From: Bacteroidota bacterium
GTDB taxonomy: Bacteria; Bacteroidota; Bacteroidia; Bacteroidales; VadinHA17
Direction: 5' to 3'
DNA: 9,019 bases
Assembly: GCA_030631445.1 (NCBI GenBank)
Contig: DAOVLD010000051.1
Span: 1 to 9,019 of the forward strand
Position 1 is the first letter of the stretch. Each line of letters opens with the position of its first letter. This document shows positions 6,689-9,019 of the stretch, piece after piece. Below the pieces are notes generated by a model, which made no database searches, was not told the origin of the DNA, and worked only from the letters and a program-made list of their open reading frames with translations. The position numbers were made by a program, and so were the translations under genes.

Positions 6689-6732
6689 AAAAAACCGCTA
6701 ACTCCCGGTCAAATTTCGAAAGTTAAGCGGTT
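6689..6732 (-). terminator. Intrinsic terminator after tRNA-Leu
   Basis: On the minus strand, aaccgcttaact (6732-6721) pairs with agttagcggtt (6703-6693) with one bulged T and a 17-nt loop. A run of six T residues (A at 6689-6694 on the plus strand) follows and overlaps the stem base. It starts 10 bp after the tRNA 3' end and insulates tig from the tRNA transcript. Confidence 0.85.
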
Positions 6733-6741
6733 GTTATTTTG

Positions 6742-6823
6742 TGCGGATGAAGGGACTCGAACCCCCACGCCCGAAGGCACTAGATCCTAAGTCTAGCGCG
6801 GCTACCAATTACGCCACATCCGC
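6742..6823 (-). tRNA. tRNA-Leu, anticodon UAG
   Basis: The minus strand folds as an 82-nt class II tRNA. It has a 7-bp acceptor stem GCGGATG/CATCCGC, a D arm with TAATTGGTAG, and an anticodon stem CTAGA/TCTAG with loop CTTAGGA (anticodon TAG, reading CUA and probably other CUN codons). A 13-nt variable arm has a TGCC/GGCG stem around TTCG. The T arm contains GGTTCGAGTCC, and the discriminator base is A. The long variable arm with discriminator A supports Leu. The 3' CCA is not encoded (CAA follows) and must be added post-transcriptionally. Confidence 0.97.
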
Positions 6824-6837
6824 CTTGAAATTCACCG

Positions 6838-6845
6838 CAAATATA
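6838..6845 (-). promoter_or_regulatory. Putative tRNA-Leu promoter, -7 box
   Basis: The minus strand reads TATATTTG, an exact TAnnTTTG match, ending 14 nt before the first base of the mature tRNA, so the leader would be only about 8-10 nt. The box lies in the loop of a 7-bp inverted repeat (6824-6830 with 6853-6859). No -33 TTG is seen. Confidence 0.5.
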
Positions 6846-6883
6846 TTTAAATTTTCAAGATAATTAAAAAAGGGAATAGATAG

Positions 6884-7609
6884 TTATCGTCGCAGTGAAA
6901 AATTCTTACCAAGATATACTTTCCTGACTTTTTCATCATTTGCAAGCTCTTCTGAAGAGCCGGATTTCAGAATACTGCCTTCAAACAGTAAATAGGCCCT
7001 GTCAGTAATTGAGAGTGTTTCATGCACGTTATGATCAGTTATCAGTATCCCGATATTTTTAGTTTTCAGACTTGACACAATTTCCTGGATGTCTTCAACA
7101 GCAATGGGATCGACCCCTGCAAATGGCTCATCAAGCAGGATAAAGTTAGGTTTTATGGCTAATGCCCTGGCAATTTCAGTTCGCCTTCTTTCTCCTCCGG
7201 ATAGTTGTATGCCTTTACTTTTCCTGATTTTTTCCAATCCAAATTCCACAAGCAATGATTCGAGCCTGTCACGCTGAATTTCAGCACTAAGATCAGACAT
7301 TTCTAAAATTGCTCTTATGTTGTCCTCTACACTTAGTTTTCTGAAGACCGATGCTTCCTGAGCAAGGTATCCAATCCCTTTCTGAGCCCGCCTGTATACA
7401 GGGAGTTTTGTGATTTCTTTATCTTCCAGGAAAATCCTGCCCTGGTTTGGGGTTATCAGGCCCACAATCATATAAAATGTCGTAGTCTTGCCGGCACCGT
7501 TCGGACCAAGCAATCCTACAATTTCACCCTGTTCCACCTCAATGGATACTTGATTTACTACGGTTCTTTTTCGATATTTCTTAACTAGATTTTCAGTCCT
7601 GAGCTTCAT
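6884..7609 (-). CDS. lptB: LPS export ABC transporter ATP-binding protein LptB
   Basis: LptB is the cytoplasmic ATPase that, with LptF, LptG and LptC, extracts lipopolysaccharide from the inner membrane for transport to the outer membrane. Numbering from ATG 7609 gives 241 residues. A TTG three codons upstream (7616-7618) is open, but [12 protein letters not shown] fits the family better. Motifs are complete (positions on this start): Walker [10 protein letters not shown] (35-43), Q-loop Gln84 in YLAQEASVF, signature LSGGERRR (136-143), Walker [13 protein letters not shown] starting at about 157, and H-switch His193 in ITDHNVHE. The GERRR signature and FAGVDP Walker B are LptB-like rather than amino-acid-transporter-like. 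The partner genes lptF, lptG and lptC are not in the window. tatC lies upstream on the same strand across a 588-bp gap, and tRNA-Leu is 60 bp downstream. Confidence 0.95.
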   Translation of the reverse strand: MKLRTENLVKKYRKRTVVNQVSIEVEQGEIVGLLGPNGAGKTTTFYMIVGLITPNQGRIFLEDKEITKLPVYRRAQKGIGYLAQEASVFRKLSVEDNIRAILEMSDLSAEIQRDRLESLLVEFGLEKIRKSKGIQLSGGERRRTEIARALAIKPNFILLDEPFAGVDPIAVEDIQEIVSSLKTKNIGILITDHNVHETLSITDRAYLLFEGSILKSGSSEELANDEKVRKVYLGKNFSLRR

Positions 7610-7640
7610 GATCTGCAAACTTCTTTAATACCATGCACTG

Positions 7641-7648
7641 CAAAGGTA
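7641..7648 (-). promoter_or_regulatory. Putative lptB promoter, -7 box
   Basis: The minus strand reads TACCTTTG, an exact TAnnTTTG match, 31 nt before the lptB ATG at 7609. No -33 TTG is found at normal spacing. It supports independent transcription of lptB despite tatC lying upstream in the same orientation. Confidence 0.4.
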
Positions 7649-7811
7649 ATAATCTAAATCGACATTTATATATTACTTTATAGTCTTTTGGTAATGTATA
7701 ATTATCCAGGAATATTCTATTCGAAACTGAAAATTAGAAAATTGAAAAACATTCCCTTAGTATTGTTGTTGTCTTTAAGCAGGGAAAAACAGACAGATTT
7801 AATTGAATATC

Positions 7812-7926
7812 GAACAAGGATTAACGATTTAAGAATTTAGAAGTAAAGACCGAAATGAATAAATTTGATTTGAAAAAATCATTATTGGCAAATAAATCAA
7901 AAATCGTTAATCGGTGTTCCTTGTTC
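7812..7926. repeat. Imperfect 115-bp intergenic inverted repeat
   Basis: The left arm is gaacaagga then ttaacgattt (7812-7830). The right arm is its reverse complement, aaatcgttaa (7901-7910) and tccttgttc (7918-7926), interrupted by a 7-nt insert tcggtgt. The central 70 bp is AT-rich. No transposase is present. It could be a degenerate miniature element or a member of a dispersed intergenic repeat family. Confidence 0.7.
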
Positions 7927-8112
7927 TTAAATCAAATAAAGGGAACAAAAATGCCAGAAGATAACAAAAGCTGTATCCAATAAGGATTTCAGTGCAAAAT
8001 TGAAAGATAATGCAAGTAATGAAATTATTTAATAAATTGAAACGTAAGTACTACGATATTCCTTACTGGGCATAGCCAAAGTATTAGTCAATATTTACTA
8101 TTATTGCCAATC

Positions 8113-8136
8113 TTCCATTATTCCATCATTCCATAC
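8113..8136. repeat. TTCCATNN 8-mer tandem array, three units
   Basis: Three consecutive 8-bp units: ttccatta, ttccatca, ttccatac. It lies 29 bp from the hexamer array at 8166-8189 and about 60 bp past the tatC stop. No function is evident. Confidence 0.65.
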
Positions 8137-8165
8137 TTTCACCTGCTGATTTCCCTTTCTTCTCT

Positions 8166-8189
8166 TAGCCTTTGCCTAAGCCTTAGCCT
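8166..8189 (-). repeat. AGGCTN hexamer tandem array, four units, downstream of tatC
   Basis: On the minus strand four units read aggcta, aggctt, aggcaa, aggcta, beginning 8 bp after the tatC stop. The unit and the orientation relative to the preceding gene match the array at 564-593. Confidence 0.75.
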
Positions 8190-8197
8190 TATTCTTG

Positions 8198-9016
8198 TCA
8201 ATCTTCTTCAAGCCAGGCTTTTTCTTTGGCCAGGATCCTTTTTGAAATAATTATTCCGATTTCATAAAGGAATAATAGCGGGAAACAAACAAGAACCTGG
8301 CTGAAAATATCGGGAGGTGTAATAATTGCAGAAAGAAGCAGGATTGCTACAATAGAATGCTTCCTGTATTGCCTCAGAAAAGATGGCGTGATTAAACCTA
8401 TTTTGGTTAAAAAGAATACTAATACAGGTAGTTCAAAAACGATACCGCTTGCCAGAACTACCTTTGCTACTGTTGAAATGTATGAAGTCAGGTTAATTTG
8501 ATTTTCGACCTGGGAGCTAACGGTATATGAACCAAGAAAGTGAACAGATAAAGGTGTAATAACATAAAATCCGAACAAGACTCCTAAAAGGAACAGTAAT
8601 GAGGTGTAAAAAACTGCACCGCCAGCATAACCCTTTTCTTTTGAATATAATGCAGGTTTGACAAATGACCAGAACTCGAAAAAAATATAAGGGAATGCAA
8701 GAATAATACCTGCAATAATTGAGACCATAATATGGGTAGTAAACTGTCCTGCCATACGAATGTTAATTATTTCAAATGGGTTGGAATTTATACAAAGAGC
8801 CGGGGCATTTACAATTTTACTAAATGCACAAAACATCCGGTTTGTGAAAAATTCAGGAGTTTTTGGAGCCAGTATAATCTTGTCGAAAATAATGTCATGA
8901 AAAATAAATGCTGCAATAGCAATAATAAGAATTGACAAAAATGCCCGTAAAAGATGCCATCTCAGTTCTTCAAGATGGTCAAGGAACGACATTTCATTTT
9001 TCCTTTTTTTCGACAT
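8198..9016 (-). CDS. tatC: Twin-arginine translocase subunit TatC
   Basis: TatC is the inner-membrane receptor that binds twin-arginine signal peptides and, with TatA-type subunits, exports folded proteins. The 272-residue protein has the conserved N-terminal MSFLDHLEELRWHLLR (9-24) and the FEFWSFVKPALY block (113-124), where Glu114 corresponds to the signal-peptide-contacting glutamate of E. coli. ITPPD follows at 232-236. Six hydrophobic segments can be seen at about 24-42, 95-113, 133-155, 180-203, 220-235 and 238-257. The first extracytoplasmic loop is long (about 45-90) and holds two cysteines, Cys63 and Cys75. The start is the ATG at 9014-9016, three bases from the window end; Met9 is an alternative. 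tatA/tatB and any promoter are outside the window. A hexamer array follows the stop codon. Confidence 0.97.
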   Translation of the reverse strand: MSKKRKNEMSFLDHLEELRWHLLRAFLSILIIAIAAFIFHDIIFDKIILAPKTPEFFTNRMFCAFSKIVNAPALCINSNPFEIINIRMAGQFTTHIMVSIIAGIILAFPYIFFEFWSFVKPALYSKEKGYAGGAVFYTSLLFLLGVLFGFYVITPLSVHFLGSYTVSSQVENQINLTSYISTVAKVVLASGIVFELPVLVFFLTKIGLITPSFLRQYRKHSIVAILLLSAIITPPDIFSQVLVCFPLLFLYEIGIIISKRILAKEKAWLEED

Positions 9017-9019
9017 ATT

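Larger units (their letters stand above)
7610..8197. other. 588-bp gene-free spacer between tatC and lptB, repeat-rich
   Basis: I find no credible gene. The longest frame I followed by hand starts with an ATG at 7855 and gives 42 residues of no recognisable family. The stretch holds the lptB promoter box (7641-7648), an imperfect 115-bp inverted repeat (7812-7926), a three-unit 8-mer array (8113-8136) and a four-unit hexamer array (8166-8189) close to the tatC stop. No clear intrinsic terminator for tatC is seen. Confidence 0.7.

Noticed and set aside
7610..7618. TTG start adding three residues to LptB
   Set aside because: ATG at 7609 gives MKLRTENL, the usual family start.
7855..7983. 42-residue ORF on the plus strand in the tatC–lptB spacer
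   Set aside because: It runs through the right arm of the inverted repeat, has Lys/Asn/Leu-rich composition expected of AT-rich noncoding DNA, and resembles no family I know.
7610..8197. Insertion sequence or prophage remnant
   Set aside because: No transposase, integrase or other mobile gene fragment is recognisable; only short repeats are present.

Overview
The window is an AT-rich stretch of housekeeping DNA from a member of the Bacteroidota, probably near Bacteroidales or Marinilabiliales. The assignment rests on three things. There is a tig–clpP–clpX cluster whose proteins look Bacteroidota-like (VGY in place of IGF in ClpX, a 451-residue trigger factor with a degenerate FKBP-like domain). 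There is a SCEKE-type lipoprotein of a kind I associate with this phylum. Several genes have an exact TAnnTTTG, the phylum's -7 promoter box, at a sensible distance upstream, while strong Shine-Dalgarno sequences are absent. No protein is visibly frameshifted or broken; only the first gene is cut by the window edge.

Layout, plus strand. Positions 1-477 hold the C-terminal end of a saccharopine dehydrogenase-like protein. A 334-bp spacer follows, with a hexamer tandem repeat, a hairpin and the likely thyA promoter. Next are thyA (812-1606) and folA (1692-2201), a thymidylate/folate pair in which DHFR recycles the dihydrofolate made by thymidylate synthase. A solitary lipoprotein of unknown function (2349-3218) ends at a strong bidirectional terminator shared with clpX.

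Layout, minus strand. From right to left: tatC (8198-9016), a 588-bp gene-free spacer carrying several repeats, lptB (6884-7609), a tRNA-Leu(UAG) gene with its own terminator, then tig, clpP and clpX. The last three form a protein quality-control module: trigger factor receives nascent chains at the ribosome, and ClpX unfolds substrates and feeds them into the ClpP peptidase. tatC and lptB are envelope biogenesis genes (twin-arginine export and LPS extraction).

I see no CRISPR array, transposase, integrase, defence cassette or other evident new system. The more interesting content is small: two AGGCTN hexamer arrays in the same orientation relative to the upstream gene, an imperfect 115-bp inverted repeat and an 8-mer array in the tatC–lptB spacer, a heptamer duplication that supplies the folA stop codon, a direct repeat plus two tiny ORFs in the thyA leader, and an internal duplication with paired cysteines in the unknown lipoprotein.
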